Positions 17,993 through 26,916 of a stretch of DNA of 37,266 nt are shown here, piece by piece (position 1 is the stretch's first letter; every line of letters starts with the position of its first letter). The translations under genes and the position numbers were made by a program. The notes under the pieces were generated by a model. That model had not been told where the DNA came from. It made no database searches and was given only the letters and a program-made list of their open reading frames with translations. Origin of the DNA: Gammaproteobacteria bacterium (GTDB lineage Bacteria > Pseudomonadota > Gammaproteobacteria > Burkholderiales > Burkholderiaceae_C). The stretch spans positions 1-37,266 of the forward strand of contig JAHJOG010000020.1 of NCBI GenBank assembly GCA_018820395.1, given 5' to 3'.

Positions 17993-18009
17993 CTCCTTCG
18001 TTGAAGGAG
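17993..18009 (-). promoter_or_regulatory. Hairpin sequestering the Shine-Dalgarno of the proline-rich gene
   Basis: On the minus strand CTCCTTC, loop AAC and GAAGGAG form a seven-pair perfect stem. The 3-prime arm is the entire Shine-Dalgarno of the gene starting at 17985, seven bases away. In mRNA this would hide the ribosome site until opened, for example by temperature, a ligand, a protein or a small RNA. No ligand domain such as a riboswitch aptamer is recognised. Confidence 0.6.
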
Positions 18010-18054
18010 GTGTACGCCCGTTCGAGACGTGTCGCGACAGTGCAAGGCCGTACC

Positions 18055-18078
18055 TGCTGTCGGCCAGGGACGACAGCA
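18055..18078 (-). terminator. Inverted repeat downstream of tRNA-Val
   Basis: TGCTGTCG and CGACAGCA form an eight-pair perfect stem with an eight-base loop, starting 26 bases past the tRNA 3-prime end on the minus strand. It lacks a U-run, so it is only a candidate terminator or processing barrier for the tRNA transcript. It would separate the tRNA from the proline-rich gene. Confidence 0.45.
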
Positions 18079-18104
18079 AGTGCAACGAATATCTCAAGAA
18101 AATT

Positions 18105-18179
18105 TGGTGGGCGGTGGAGGCTTCGAACCTCCGACCCCAGCAGTGTGAATGCTGTGCTCTACCCCTGAGCTAACCGCCC
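18105..18179 (-). tRNA. tRNA-Val (anticodon CAC)
   Basis: The minus strand folds as a full cloverleaf. The acceptor stem is GGGCGGT with ACCGCCC, the discriminator is A and the CCA is encoded. The D arm has AGCTCAGGGGTAGAGC, and the anticodon stem is CAGCA/TGCTG with loop TTCACAC. The T arm is GGAGG-TTCGAAG-CCTCC. The anticodon at loop positions 3-5 is CAC, which reads the valine codon GUG, frequent in this GC-rich genome. No integrase or attachment repeat is seen beside it. Confidence 0.95.
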
Positions 18180-18251
18180 GTGACGGCCGACCTGCGCTCG
18201 AGGCTGGGCGGCGTCCGAATGAACTCTTTGCGCGATGCGCGAAGCCCGCGA

Positions 18252-18971
18252 TTATGCCACAGGGGCGGCACTCAGCTGCCTGAAGAGCGTCCGGCCGCTG
18301 CTTGCCTTGTCGAGCTGCACCAGCAGTTCGTCGTGCGCGGCAAGTTCGTGCTCGGTGGCAAGCAACACCGGGAGCTCGAAGCTGCTCAGATCCACGCTCA
18401 CCATGCGGCCTTGGGTCGGCTCGTCCGACGCCACGTCGATGAGCAACGCATCCTGGCCGCGCGTCAGGTTGATGAAAACGTCGGCCAGCAGTTGCGCGTC
18501 GAGCTTCGCGCCGTGGAACGTGCGGTTGGAACGGTCGACACCGAAGCGATCGCACAGGGCGTCAAGCGAGTTGCGTTTGCCCGGGTAGACCGACTTGGCC
18601 ATGGCCAGCGTGTCGGTGATCTCGGCGACGAAGCTGCGCAGCGGCGGATGGCCTGCAAGCTCCAGTTCCTTGTCGAGAAAGCCGACGTCGAAGGCCGCGT
18701 TGTGAATGATCAACTCGGCGCCGCGCAGATACTCGACGACGTCGCTTGCCAGGCTGGCGAACTTCGGCTTGTCGCGCAGGAAATCGGTGGTGAGGCCGTG
18801 GACCTTCAGCGCGTCTTCGTGGCTCTCGCGCTCGGGGTTGAAATAGATGTGCAGGTCATTGCCCGTGAGCTTGCGGTTGAAGAGCTCGACGCAGCCCAGT
18901 TCGATGACGCGGTCGCCGTTCTCGGCGGAAAGACCCGTGGTTTCGGTGTCGAGAACGATCAGGCGGGACAT
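18252..18971 (-). CDS. dnaQ: DNA polymerase III epsilon subunit (3'-5' proofreading exonuclease)
   Basis: DnaQ proofreads replication errors within the polymerase III core. The 239-residue product (E. coli 243) has Exo I DTETTGL (Asp8, Glu10), Exo II NAAFDVGFLDKEL (Asp95) and Exo III HGAKLDAQLLADV (His153, Asp158), all five catalytic residues. The C-terminal part that binds the alpha subunit in E. coli is present but divergent. The start ATG shares one base with the fdx stop (TGATG), so it is probably translated by re-initiation after fdx, as the last gene of the isc operon. A longer reading upstream lies inside fdx and was rejected. Confidence 0.93.
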   Translation of the reverse strand: MSRLIVLDTETTGLSAENGDRVIELGCVELFNRKLTGNDLHIYFNPERESHEDALKVHGLTTDFLRDKPKFASLASDVVEYLRGAELIIHNAAFDVGFLDKELELAGHPPLRSFVAEITDTLAMAKSVYPGKRNSLDALCDRFGVDRSNRTFHGAKLDAQLLADVFINLTRGQDALLIDVASDEPTQGRMVSVDLSSFELPVLLATEHELAAHDELLVQLDKASSGRTLFRQLSAAPVA

Positions 18972-19309
18972 CAGTGGTTTTCCTTGGCGTGATTGATCGA
19001 GTAACGGGGAATCTCCACCGTGACGTCGCTCTGCGCCAGGATGGCCTGGCAACTCAGCCGCGATTGTGGCTCGAGACCCCAGGCGCGATCGAGCAGGTCT
19101 TCTTCTTCTTCCTCGGCCTCGTTGAGTGACGCCAGCCCTTCGCGCACGATGACGTGGCAGGTGGTGCAGGCGCAGCTCATCTCGCAGGCGTGTTCGATCT
19201 GGATGTCGTTTTCCAGCAGCGCCTCGCAGATCGACGTGCCTGCAGGCGCTGTGATCTCGGCGCCCTTCGGACAATATTCGGTATGGGGAAGGATCTTGAT
19301 CGTGGGCAT
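18971..19309 (-). CDS. fdx: ISC-type [2Fe-2S] ferredoxin
   Basis: Fdx supplies electrons for Fe-S cluster assembly on IscU. The 112-residue product has cluster ligands Cys42, Cys48, Cys51 and Cys87, at the same positions as in E. coli Fdx, with an extra Cys46 between. Acidic helix residues (NEAEEEEEDLLDRA, about 63-76) fit the surface that docks on IscS. It follows hscA after 55 bases and its stop overlaps the dnaQ start by one base. The start at 19309 matches the family N-terminus (MPTIKILPH); an upstream in-frame extension runs into hscA and was rejected. Confidence 0.95.
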   Translation of the reverse strand: MPTIKILPHTEYCPKGAEITAPAGTSICEALLENDIQIEHACEMSCACTTCHVIVREGLASLNEAEEEEEDLLDRAWGLEPQSRLSCQAILAQSDVTVEIPRYSINHAKENH

Positions 19310-19364
19310 GAGGAGTCGTCGGAAAAGCGTTGCTGGGCGGCGTGGCGGAGGCGCCGGGCGCGCG

Positions 19365-21221
19365 CTAGAGAGATTCGATCTTGCGACCCGACAGTGCGCG
19401 CGCGATGCCCGCATTCATGCGCTGCGCGGCAAAGGCTTCGGTGCCCTCGGCCAACTGCTTGGTGGCTGCCTCGATCACCGCGGCGTCGTCGGAGGACCGG
19501 CTTTCGTGCAGGGCAATCATGGCCGCCTCGATCGCGGCGCGCTCGTCGTCCGACAAGAGATCGCCATCGGCATTCAGCGCGCTTCGCGTTGCGAGCAGCA
19601 TGCGGTCGGCATCCACGCGGGCTTCGACCAGGGCGCGCGACTGCATGTCTTTTTCGGCAGTCGAGAAGCTCTCGTTCAGCATGGTCGCGATCTGGTCGTC
19701 GGTGAGGCCGTACGACGGCTTGACCGTGACACTGGCTTCCACGCCGCTGTGCTGCTCGCGCGCGCCCACGCTGAGCAGGCCGTCCGCATCGACCGTGAAT
19801 GTGACGCGGATGCGCGCCGCTCCGGCAGACATCGGCGGGATGCCTCGCAGCTCGAAGCGCGCCAGGCTGCGGCAGTCGGCGACCATGTCGCGCTCACCCT
19901 GCACCACGTGCAGTGCCAGCGCCGTCTGGCCGTCCTGGTAAGTTGTGAAGTCCTGCGCCATCGCGGTCGGGATGGTCTGGTTGCGCGGCACGATGCGCTC
20001 CACCAGGCCACCCATGGTTTCGATGCCGAGCGACAGCGGGATCACGTCGAGGAGCAGCAGATCGTCGGCGCCACCGTTGCCGGCCAGCTGGTTGGCCTGA
20101 ATCGCGGCGCCGAGCGCGACGACCTCGTCCGGGTTGAGATTGGTCAGCGGCTCCATACCGAAAAGTTCGCCGATGGCGCGCCGGATCTGCGGCATGCGCG
20201 TCGCACCGCCGACCAACACGACGCCCTTGAGTTCACCGGCTTCGAGGCGCGCGTCGCGCAGTGTCTTGCGCACCGCCTTCAGGGTGCGCTCGGTGAGTCC
20301 GGCAGTCAACGTATCGAACTCGTCGCGCCAGACCTCGAGACGAATCGATCCACTCGACAGTTCGGCGCTGAAAGTGATCGACTCGGACGTGGACAACGCC
20401 TCTTTCGCTGCCCGCCCGGCAGACAGCAAGGCCGCGCGGTCGACATCGGTCTGTGCCTGAACACCCTCTGTGGCCGACACCCAGTCGACCAGCGCGTGGT
20501 CGTAGTCGTCACCGCCCAGCGCGGAATCGCCGCCGGTGGCGATGACCTCGAACACGCCGCGAGTCAGGCGCAACACCGAAATGTCGAAGGTGCCGCCACC
20601 CAGGTCGTACACCGCGTACACGCCCTCGCTCGCATTGTCCAGGCCATAGGCGATGGCCGCGGCCGTCGGTTCGCTGATGAGGCGCAGCACGTTGAGCCCG
20701 GCCAGCTGCGCCGCGTCCTTGGTCGCCTGCCGCTGGCCTTCGTCGAAGTAGGCGGGCACGGTGATGACGGCGCCATAGAGTTCGTCGTCCAGCGTGTCTT
20801 CCGCGCGCTGGCGCAGGGTGGCGAGGATCTCCGCACTCACCTCCACCGGCGACTTGTCGCCCGCCACGGTCTGAATCTTCACCATGCCCGCCTCGTTGCC
20901 GAGACGGTACGGCATCGCGTCGCGGCCCACCACGTCCTGCAACCCGCGCCCCATCAGCCGCTTGACCGAAGTGATGACGTTGGCAGGATCGGTCGCGCGC
21001 GCAGCCAGGGCTTCGTCGCCGATCTGGCGGCGTTCGTTGTCGAGGTAGCGCACGGCGGACGGCAACAGCACGCGCCCGTGCGCGTCCGGCAGGCATTCGG
21101 CCACGCCGCTTCGCACGGTGGCCACCAGGGAATGGGTGGTTCCCAGATCGATGCCCACCGCCACGCGGCGCTGGTGCGGATCGGGCGCCTGGCCCGGTTC
21201 TGAAATCTGAAGCAAGGCCAT
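19365..21221 (-). CDS. hscA: Fe-S assembly Hsp70-type chaperone HscA
   Basis: HscA is the specialised Hsp70 that, with HscB, drives ATP-dependent release of the cluster from IscU. The 618-residue product (E. coli 616) has the nucleotide-binding domain with [12 protein letters not shown] (about 23-34), the phosphate-2 motif [12 protein letters not shown] and the adenosine motif [14 protein letters not shown] substrate-binding domain of DnaK type follows ([22 protein letters not shown]). The expected client motif LPPVK is present in the IscU encoded in this operon. The start is four bases after the hscB stop, so the two are likely coupled. An upstream in-frame extension overlaps hscB and was rejected. 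Confidence 0.95.
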   Translation of the reverse strand: MALLQISEPGQAPDPHQRRVAVGIDLGTTHSLVATVRSGVAECLPDAHGRVLLPSAVRYLDNERRQIGDEALAARATDPANVITSVKRLMGRGLQDVVGRDAMPYRLGNEAGMVKIQTVAGDKSPVEVSAEILATLRQRAEDTLDDELYGAVITVPAYFDEGQRQATKDAAQLAGLNVLRLISEPTAAAIAYGLDNASEGVYAVYDLGGGTFDISVLRLTRGVFEVIATGGDSALGGDDYDHALVDWVSATEGVQAQTDVDRAALLSAGRAAKEALSTSESITFSAELSSGSIRLEVWRDEFDTLTAGLTERTLKAVRKTLRDARLEAGELKGVVLVGGATRMPQIRRAIGELFGMEPLTNLNPDEVVALGAAIQANQLAGNGGADDLLLLDVIPLSLGIETMGGLVERIVPRNQTIPTAMAQDFTTYQDGQTALALHVVQGERDMVADCRSLARFELRGIPPMSAGAARIRVTFTVDADGLLSVGAREQHSGVEASVTVKPSYGLTDDQIATMLNESFSTAEKDMQSRALVEARVDADRMLLATRSALNADGDLLSDDERAAIEAAMIALHESRSSDDAAVIEAATKQLAEGTEAFAAQRMNAGIARALSGRKIESL

Positions 21222-21225
21222 GTCG

Positions 21226-21744
21226 CTATTGTCCCCACTGATCCGACTTGGCTTCGATGTCTTCGGCAAAGCGCTCGATGAACATGAGGGCTCTGACTTG
21301 CTGCGCCGCAGCGGGATAGTCGCCCTTCTCGTCGATGAGCCAGTCGAGCGACGACAGTGCACGCGCCCGCCCTGCATCGACCTGCTCGCGCAGCGCGGCC
21401 GCGGCCTTGGGCCCGTCGGCTTCGTCGAGCGCCTCGCGCCACTCCATCTGCTGCATGAGGAAATCCGATGGCATCGCAGTGTTGTTCTCGGCGTTCACCG
21501 GCGCGCCGTGCAACTCGCAAAGATAAGCCGCGCGTCGGATCGGTGCCTTGAGGCGGTGGTAGGCCTCGTTGATGCGCGTGGACCACTGGGCAGCAAGGCG
21601 CTGTGCGGCCGCGCCCTGCGTCGCGAAGCGGTCGGGATGCGCCTCGCGCTGCAGAGCCTTCCATCGCGCATCCAGCGCCGCCGTGTCCTGCGAAAAGGTG
21701 GCAGGTACCGCGAAGAGCTCGAAGTCGTTGTCGTTCAGGTTCAT
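21226..21744 (-). CDS. hscB: Fe-S assembly J-domain co-chaperone HscB
   Basis: HscB delivers IscU to HscA and stimulates its ATPase. The 172-residue product (E. coli 171) has an N-terminal J domain with the HPD motif at 36-38 (REAHPDRF) and a C-terminal helical bundle (about 85-172) that binds IscU. The ATG at 21744 gives [11 protein letters not shown], the family-like start; a GTG eight codons earlier (21768) is possible. It sits between iscA (65 bases upstream) and hscA (four bases downstream). Confidence 0.93.
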   Translation of the reverse strand: MNLNDNDFELFAVPATFSQDTAALDARWKALQREAHPDRFATQGAAAQRLAAQWSTRINEAYHRLKAPIRRAAYLCELHGAPVNAENNTAMPSDFLMQQMEWREALDEADGPKAAAALREQVDAGRARALSSLDWLIDEKGDYPAAAQQVRALMFIERFAEDIEAKSDQWGQ

Positions 21745-21809
21745 CGGAAAATCGAAAGCCGCCAGCACATCACATGGTGGCGGCCCGGAGGAAGAATTCG
21801 AGCGTCAGC

Positions 21810-22133
21810 TCAGATGCGGAAACTCTCGCCGCAGCCGCATCGGTCGCGCTCGTTCGGGTTGTTGAACTTGAACCCTTCGTTCAGGCCCTCGCGCACGAAA
21901 TCGAGCTGCGTCCCGTCGATGTAAGCCAGGCTCTTCGGGTCGACCAGCACCTTGATGCCGTGATCTTCGAAGACGACATCTTCAGGCGCCAGCTCGTCCA
22001 CGTACTCGAGCTTGTAGGCCAATCCCGAGCAGCCGGTGGTCTTGACACCCAGCCGCACGCCCACGCCCTTGCCGCGCCTGCCGAGATAACGGCTCACGTG
22101 GCGCGCAGCAGCCTCGGTCAAAGTCACCGCCAT
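21810..22133 (-). CDS. iscA: Iron-sulfur cluster assembly A-type protein IscA
   Basis: IscA is an A-type carrier that passes Fe-S clusters, mainly [4Fe-4S], to apo-proteins. The 107-residue product carries the three conserved cysteines Cys35 (TTGCSGLAY), Cys99 and Cys101 (CGCGESF), identical in spacing to E. coli IscA. The ATG is one base after the iscU stop, suggesting coupled translation. An upstream in-frame extension overlaps iscU and was rejected. Confidence 0.96.
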   Translation of the reverse strand: MAVTLTEAAARHVSRYLGRRGKGVGVRLGVKTTGCSGLAYKLEYVDELAPEDVVFEDHGIKVLVDPKSLAYIDGTQLDFVREGLNEGFKFNNPNERDRCGCGESFRI

Positions 22134-22134
22134 G

Positions 22135-22566
22135 TCAGTGCACTTCTTGCTGAACGCCGGATGCCGCAGACGAAGCCGTGGCAACGACGTGCTTGGCCTT
22201 GTAGTCGCTGACGGCCGCCTTGATGGCGTCCTCGGCCAGGATCGAGCAGTGAATCTTGACCGGCGGCAGCGCGAGCTCTTCGGCGATCTGCGCGTTCTTG
22301 AGTGCAGCCGCTTCGTCCAGCGTCTTGCCTTTGACCCATTCGGTGACCAGCGACGACGACGCGATGGCCGAGCCGCAACCGTAGGTCTTGAAACGCGCGT
22401 CTTCGATCACGCCGGTTTCGGCATTGACCTTGATCTGCAGCTTCATGACGTCACCGCAAGCCGGTGCGCCGACCATGCCGGTGCCGACCGATTCGTCGCC
22501 CTTTTCGAACGATCCGACATTGCGGGGATTCTCGTAGTGGTCGATGACCTTGGGTGAATATGCCAT
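22135..22566 (-). CDS. iscU: Iron-sulfur cluster scaffold protein IscU
   Basis: IscU is the scaffold on which [2Fe-2S] clusters are built from IscS sulfur. The 143-residue product has Cys37, Asp39, Cys64, His106 and Cys107, the conserved ligand set, and the HscA-recognition motif LPPVK (100-104). E. coli IscU has 128 residues; here a C-terminal tail of about 15 residues ([15 protein letters not shown]) is added. An AGAGG ribosome site precedes the ATG. It follows iscS by 43 bases. Confidence 0.96.
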   Translation of the reverse strand: MAYSPKVIDHYENPRNVGSFEKGDESVGTGMVGAPACGDVMKLQIKVNAETGVIEDARFKTYGCGSAIASSSLVTEWVKGKTLDEAAALKNAQIAEELALPPVKIHCSILAEDAIKAAVSDYKAKHVVATASSAASGVQQEVH

Positions 22567-22609
22567 GGGGTACCTCTTTTCTTGATCGGGGGACGATGGT
22601 CGGTGGGCC

Positions 22610-23830
22610 TCAGTGGGCCGACCACTGAATCGTGCTGATGTCGATGCCGTCCTTGAACATTTCCCACAAGGGGCTCAGTTCACGCAGCTTGGCGACGTTG
22701 TGTTTGATGGTCGAGACGGCGTAGTCGATCTCTTCCTCGGTCGTGAAGCGGCCGATGGTCATGCGCAGGCTGCTATGGGCCAGCTCGTCGCTGCGGCCGA
22801 GTGCGCGCAACACGTAGCTGGGCTCCAGGCTGGCCGAAGTGCAGGCCGAACCGCTCGACACCGCCAGGCCCTTGATGCCCATGATCAGCGACTCGCCTTC
22901 GACGTAGTTGAAGCTGATGTTCAGGTTGTGCGGCACGCGGTGATCGAGGTCGCCATTGATGAAGACCTGTTCCACGTCCGAAAGCCCGTCGAGCATCCGC
23001 TTCTGCAGGGCGCGTGCCTTGGCCAGATCCTGGTCCATCTCGAGCTTGGCCAGGCGGAACGCCTCGCCCATGCCAACGATCTGGTGCGTGGGCAGCGTGC
23101 CCGAACGCATGCCGCGTTCGTGACCGCCACCATGCATCTGCGCTTCGAGACGCACGCGCGGCTTGCGGCGTACATACAAGGCGCCGATGCCCTTGGGTCC
23201 GTAGGTCTTGTGCGAAGCGAGGCTCATCAGGTCGACCGGGAGCGTCTTGACGTCGATCTCGACCTTGCCGGTGGCCTGTGCAGCGTCGACGTGGAAGATC
23301 ACGCCCTTCTCACGGCAGATGGCACCGATCGCCGCGATGTCTTGCACGACACCGATCTCGTTGTTGACGAACATCACGCTCGCGAGAATCGTGTCGGGCC
23401 GAATGGCGGCCTTGAAGGCCTCGATGTCGAGCAAGCCGTCTTCCTGGACGTCGAGATACGTCACCTCGAAGCCCTGGCGCTCCAACTCGCGCATGGGGTC
23501 TAGCACCGCCTTGTGCTCGGTCTTGACCGTGATCAGGTGCTTGCCCTTGCCCTTGTAGAACTGGGCCGCGCCCTTCAAAGCCAGGTTGTCCGATTCGGTC
23601 GCGCCCGACGTCCAGACGATCTCGCGCGGGTCCGCACCAATCAGGTCGGCCACTTCGCCGCGGGCTTTTTCGACAGCCTGCTCGGCCTCCCAACCCCACG
23701 CATGACTGCGAGACGCCGGGTTGCCGAAATGCTCACGCAACCAGGGGATCATGGCGTCGACCACGCGGGGGTCGACCGGCGTGGTGGCGCCGTAATCGAG
23801 ATAGATCGGGAAATGAGGAGTGACGTCCAT
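22610..23830 (-). CDS. iscS: Cysteine desulfurase IscS
   Basis: IscS is the PLP enzyme that removes sulfur from cysteine as a persulfide for Fe-S clusters and tRNA thiolation. The 406-residue product (E. coli 404) has the PLP lysine Lys208 ([14 protein letters not shown]), the His106 of TEHKAV, and the persulfide Cys330 in a mobile loop ([14 protein letters not shown]), which marks the IscS rather than the SufS group. The C-terminal [12 protein letters not shown] is the IscU-docking end. The start at 23830 matches the family; an in-frame extension towards iscR was rejected. iscR ends 64 bases upstream. Confidence 0.97.
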   Translation of the reverse strand: MDVTPHFPIYLDYGATTPVDPRVVDAMIPWLREHFGNPASRSHAWGWEAEQAVEKARGEVADLIGADPREIVWTSGATESDNLALKGAAQFYKGKGKHLITVKTEHKAVLDPMRELERQGFEVTYLDVQEDGLLDIEAFKAAIRPDTILASVMFVNNEIGVVQDIAAIGAICREKGVIFHVDAAQATGKVEIDVKTLPVDLMSLASHKTYGPKGIGALYVRRKPRVRLEAQMHGGGHERGMRSGTLPTHQIVGMGEAFRLAKLEMDQDLAKARALQKRMLDGLSDVEQVFINGDLDHRVPHNLNISFNYVEGESLIMGIKGLAVSSGSACTSASLEPSYVLRALGRSDELAHSSLRMTIGRFTTEEEIDYAVSTIKHNVAKLRELSPLWEMFKDGIDISTIQWSAH

Positions 23831-23894
23831 GGCTGGCTCAGGCTGGCAGGTTGACTGGAGGGTCGGCGGCGCCCGAAGGCGCCGGCCGACGGAA

Positions 23895-24431
23895 TCAGGA
23901 CTTGGCGAAGGCGTTGCCGAGAGCGAAAACCGAATTCGGCGCATTCACGCGAATCGGCTTGACCACCGGTTGGCTCGAAATGGCCCGCTTCACGGCCGGC
24001 TTGTTCTCGATCTGGATGCCCTTGGCCAATTGGTCGTCGACCAATTTCTGCAGGGTCACCGAGTCGAGGAACTCGACCATGCGCTGGTTGAGCGACGCCC
24101 AGAGTTCGTGCGTCATGCAGCGGCCGGCTTCGCCAAGGCAGTTCTCCTTGCCCGCGCAATGCGTGGCATCGATCGGTTCGTCGACCGAAACGATGATGTC
24201 GGCCACCGTGATGTCGGCCGCCTTTCGCCCGAGCGAATAGCCGCCGCCGGGGCCACGCGTCGATTCGACGAGCTCATGGCGGCGCAGCTTGCCGAACAGC
24301 TGCTCCAGGTAAGACAGGGAAATCTGCTGCCTCTGGCTGATCGCAGCCAGCGTGACAGGACCGGAATTCTGGCGGAGTGCCAGATCGATCATCGCTGTGA
24401 CCGCAAAACGGCCTTTGGTTGTGAGACGCAT
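23895..24431 (-). CDS. iscR: Rrf2-family Fe-S sensing regulator IscR
   Basis: IscR holds a [2Fe-2S] cluster and represses the isc operon when clusters are plentiful; apo-IscR acts on other promoters. The 178-residue product has a winged helix-turn-helix (about 1-70, with [29 protein letters not shown]) and cluster ligands Cys92, Cys98, Cys105 and His108, matching the E. coli ligand pattern. The C-terminal 30 residues are variable. An AAGGAG site lies about eight bases before the ATG. It heads the operon iscRSUA-hscBA-fdx-dnaQ. No iscX gene is found after fdx. Confidence 0.96.
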   Translation of the reverse strand: MRLTTKGRFAVTAMIDLALRQNSGPVTLAAISQRQQISLSYLEQLFGKLRRHELVESTRGPGGGYSLGRKAADITVADIIVSVDEPIDATHCAGKENCLGEAGRCMTHELWASLNQRMVEFLDSVTLQKLVDDQLAKGIQIENKPAVKRAISSQPVVKPIRVNAPNSVFALGNAFAKS

Positions 24432-24517
24432 CGCAAGCTCCTTGAGTGCTTACCGTTGAAAAAGACACCGCGGCTTCGTGGGCTCAGGTGGCACCGTCTC
24501 CGCCCCTCCGGCCCCCT

Positions 24518-24541
24518 CTACCGCTGGTCACCCATCGGTAG
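24518..24541 (-). other. Hairpin in the leader of the isc operon
   Basis: On the minus strand CTACCG and CGGTAG pair, then an A/G mismatch, then TGG with CCA, capped by a GTGA tetraloop of the GNRA type. It lies in the likely 5-prime leader about 90 bases before the iscR ATG. It may stabilise the leader or be a small-RNA target; no U-run follows, so it is not a terminator. Confidence 0.4.
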
Positions 24542-24568
24542 GAGCCGGTTCTTCATCGTGAAGTTCTT

Positions 24569-24593
24569 GTTGTTGAGTGATTCAGTCAAGTAT
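24569..24593 (-). promoter_or_regulatory. Predicted IscR operator and isc promoter
   Basis: On the minus strand ATAC-TTGACT-GAATC-ACTC-AACAAC follows the pattern of the type 1 IscR site in the E. coli iscR promoter (TTGACC then ACTC at the same distance). TTGACT also reads as a -35 hexamer; its best -10 at 17 bases (GAACTT) is weak. Alternatively TATACT (24588-24593) is the -10, with the operator covering the start site. Either way bound IscR would block RNA polymerase, giving feedback control of the isc operon. The assignment is by pattern memory, not a matrix score. Confidence 0.65.
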
Positions 24594-24660
24594 AGCAGAT
24601 GCCCCCGCATCCTGCTCAAGTAAGCGTCGTGGCGAAATGAGCGGCCCGGGGCCAGCCGAA

Positions 24661-26787
24661 TCACCGTTCTGCCGTCGGCAGAAAGCTCACGTTGTCACGT
24701 CCGGCGGCTCCGAATGCTTGTTCGCGGAGGTGCGCCAATTGGTCGCGCACCCGCGCTGCCTTTTCGAACTCGAGGTTGCGAGCGTGCTCCAGCATGAGCT
24801 TCTCGAGCCGTTTGATCTCGCGCGCAACGTCCTTCTCGGACATGTCTTCGACGTGGGCGCGTTCCAGGTCGCGCTTGGCCATTTCCTTGGTCGTTTTTTC
24901 GCTGTAGACGCCGTCGATCAGGTCGCGCACCTGCTTGACTACGCTGCGTGGGGTGATGCCGTGCGCCAGGTTGTGCGCAACCTGCTTCGTGCGCCGCCTG
25001 TCGGTCTCGTCGATGGCCTTCTTCATCGAATCGGTCATGCGGTCGGCATAGAGGATGGCCTTTCCGTTCAGATTGCGCGCGGCGCGGCCGATGGTCTGGA
25101 TGAGCGAACGCTCTGCGCGCAAGAAGCCTTCCTTGTCCGCATCGAGGATCGCCACCAGCGACACCTCGGGAATGTCCAGCCCCTCGCGCAGCAGATTGAT
25201 GCCGACCAGCACATCGAAGGTGCCCAACCGCAGGTCACGCAAGATCTCGACCCGCTCGACCGTATCGATGTCGCTGTGCAGGTAGCGCACCTTGACACCG
25301 TTGTCGCTCAGGTAATCCGTCAACTGCTCGGCCATGCGCTTGGTGAGCGTGGTGATCAGCACGCGTTCGTTCTTTTCGACGCGAATGTGGATCTCCTGCA
25401 GGACATCGTCGACCTGGTGTGTGGCGGGCCGGACTTCGACCTCGGGATCGATCAGCCCGGTGGGCCGCACGAGTTGTTCGACCACGTTGCCTGCATGGTC
25501 CTTTTCGTATTGCGCCGGCGTCGCCGAGACGAAGACGCACTGGCGCATGCGGGTCTCGAATTCGTCGAACTTGAGCGGACGGTTGTCCAGCGCCGACGGC
25601 AGCCGAAAACCATATTCGACCAAAGTGGTCTTGCGCGCCCGGTCGCCGTTGTACATGCCGCCCAACTGGCCGATCATCTGGTGGCTCTCGTCCAGGAACA
25701 TGATGGCGTCCTTGGGCAAGTAGTCCGTCAGCGTGGCGGGCGGCTGGCCTGGCGCCGCGCCCGACAGGTGCCGCGTGTAGTTCTCGATACCCTTGCAGTG
25801 GCCGATTTCGGCCAGCATTTCCAGATCGAACCGCGTGCGCTGTTCGAGCCGTTGCGCTTCGACCAGCTTGCCTTGCGAGACGAATTCCTTCAACCGCTCC
25901 GCCAGTTCGACCTTGATGGTTTCGACCGCACCGAGCACCTTGTCACGCGGCGTCACGTAGTGGCTCGACGGATAGACGGTGAAGCGCGGAATCTTCTGCC
26001 GAATGCGCCCGGTGAGCGGGTCGAAGAGCTGCAGCGACTCGATCTCGTCGTCGAAGAGTTCGATGCGGATCGCCAATTCGCTGTGCTCGGCCGGAAAGAT
26101 GTCGATCGTGTCGCCGCGAACGCGGAACGTGCCTCGCGAGAAATCCTGCTCGTTGCGCGTGTACTGCATGCGGATCAGGCGCCCGATCACGTCGCGCTGG
26201 CCGATCTTGTCGCCCACCCGCATGATGAAACGCATCTGCGTGTAGTCCTCCGGCGTTCCGATGCCGTAGATGGCACTCACCGTCGCGACGATCACGGTGT
26301 CGCGCCGCTCGAGCACGCTCTTGGTCGCCGACAGCCGCATCTGCTCGATGTGCTCGTTGATGGAGCTGTCCTTCTCGATGAACAGGTCGCGCTGCGGCAC
26401 GTAGGCCTCGGGCTGGTAGTAGTCGTAGTAGCTCACGAAGTACTCGACGGCGTTCTTCGGGAAGAACTCGCGGAATTCGCTGTAGAGCTGCGCGGCCAGC
26501 GTCTTGTTGGGTGCGAAGACGATCGCCGGCCGCCCGAGCCGCGCGATGACGTTGGCCATGGTGAAGGTCTTGCCCGAGCCCGTGACGCCCAGCAGCGTCT
26601 GGAACACCTCGCCGTCGTTCACGCCCTCGACCAGCCCGTCGATCGCGGCCGGCTGGTCTCCCGCGGGGGGATAAGGCTGGAAGAGCTCGAAGGGTGAGTT
26701 GGGGAACTTGACGAACTCGCCCTGCTTGGCAGGGCCGACGGGTTCGGACTGCGGCCGATCCGGTATGACTTCAGATGTTTCAGGCAT
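24661..26787 (-). CDS. uvrB: Excinuclease ABC subunit B
   Basis: UvrB is the damage-verifying helicase-like subunit of nucleotide excision repair, loaded by UvrA and cut-partnered by UvrC. The 708-residue product (E. coli 673) has Walker A GVTGSGKT (67-74), the DNA-clamping beta-hairpin region ([21 protein letters not shown], about 120-140), the DESH Walker B box and helicase motif VI (QTIGRAARN). The C-terminal UVR domain (about 660-695, [23 protein letters not shown]) binds UvrC. The N-terminus carries about 28 extra residues rich in Pro and charged residues; a shorter start is possible. It diverges from tyrB; no clear LexA box was seen in the 129-base gap. Confidence 0.96.
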   Translation of the reverse strand: MPETSEVIPDRPQSEPVGPAKQGEFVKFPNSPFELFQPYPPAGDQPAAIDGLVEGVNDGEVFQTLLGVTGSGKTFTMANVIARLGRPAIVFAPNKTLAAQLYSEFREFFPKNAVEYFVSYYDYYQPEAYVPQRDLFIEKDSSINEHIEQMRLSATKSVLERRDTVIVATVSAIYGIGTPEDYTQMRFIMRVGDKIGQRDVIGRLIRMQYTRNEQDFSRGTFRVRGDTIDIFPAEHSELAIRIELFDDEIESLQLFDPLTGRIRQKIPRFTVYPSSHYVTPRDKVLGAVETIKVELAERLKEFVSQGKLVEAQRLEQRTRFDLEMLAEIGHCKGIENYTRHLSGAAPGQPPATLTDYLPKDAIMFLDESHQMIGQLGGMYNGDRARKTTLVEYGFRLPSALDNRPLKFDEFETRMRQCVFVSATPAQYEKDHAGNVVEQLVRPTGLIDPEVEVRPATHQVDDVLQEIHIRVEKNERVLITTLTKRMAEQLTDYLSDNGVKVRYLHSDIDTVERVEILRDLRLGTFDVLVGINLLREGLDIPEVSLVAILDADKEGFLRAERSLIQTIGRAARNLNGKAILYADRMTDSMKKAIDETDRRRTKQVAHNLAHGITPRSVVKQVRDLIDGVYSEKTTKEMAKRDLERAHVEDMSEKDVAREIKRLEKLMLEHARNLEFEKAARVRDQLAHLREQAFGAAGRDNVSFLPTAER

Positions 26788-26817
26788 GGCGGTTCAGGTC
26801 AGGTGCGGCTCGGCCGG

Positions 26818-26823
26818 TAAAAT
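26818..26823 (+). promoter_or_regulatory. Candidate -10 in the uvrB/tyrB divergent gap
   Basis: TAAAAT stands out in the otherwise GC-rich 129-base gap (26788-26916) and would give the aminotransferase an mRNA leader of about 85 bases. The same A/T patch reads AATTTTAC on the minus strand and may also serve uvrB. No good -35 is seen for either direction. Confidence 0.3.
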
Positions 26824-26916
26824 TCAAGCGAACTCGCTAGGCTAACCCACCCGCGAGTCACGCCGCAAACCCGGGCAGGGCCTGGGGCGAATCGCTTCTG
26901 CAAAGGACTCTTTCTC

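Noticed and set aside
18105-18179. tRNA-Val as a possible integration site for a mobile element
   Set aside because: No integrase, repeated tRNA 3-prime end or foreign-looking genes are seen on either side.
24577-26697. Open frame of 706 codons on the plus strand opposite uvrB
   Set aside because: It is a mirror of a well-conserved gene and its product resembles no protein family.
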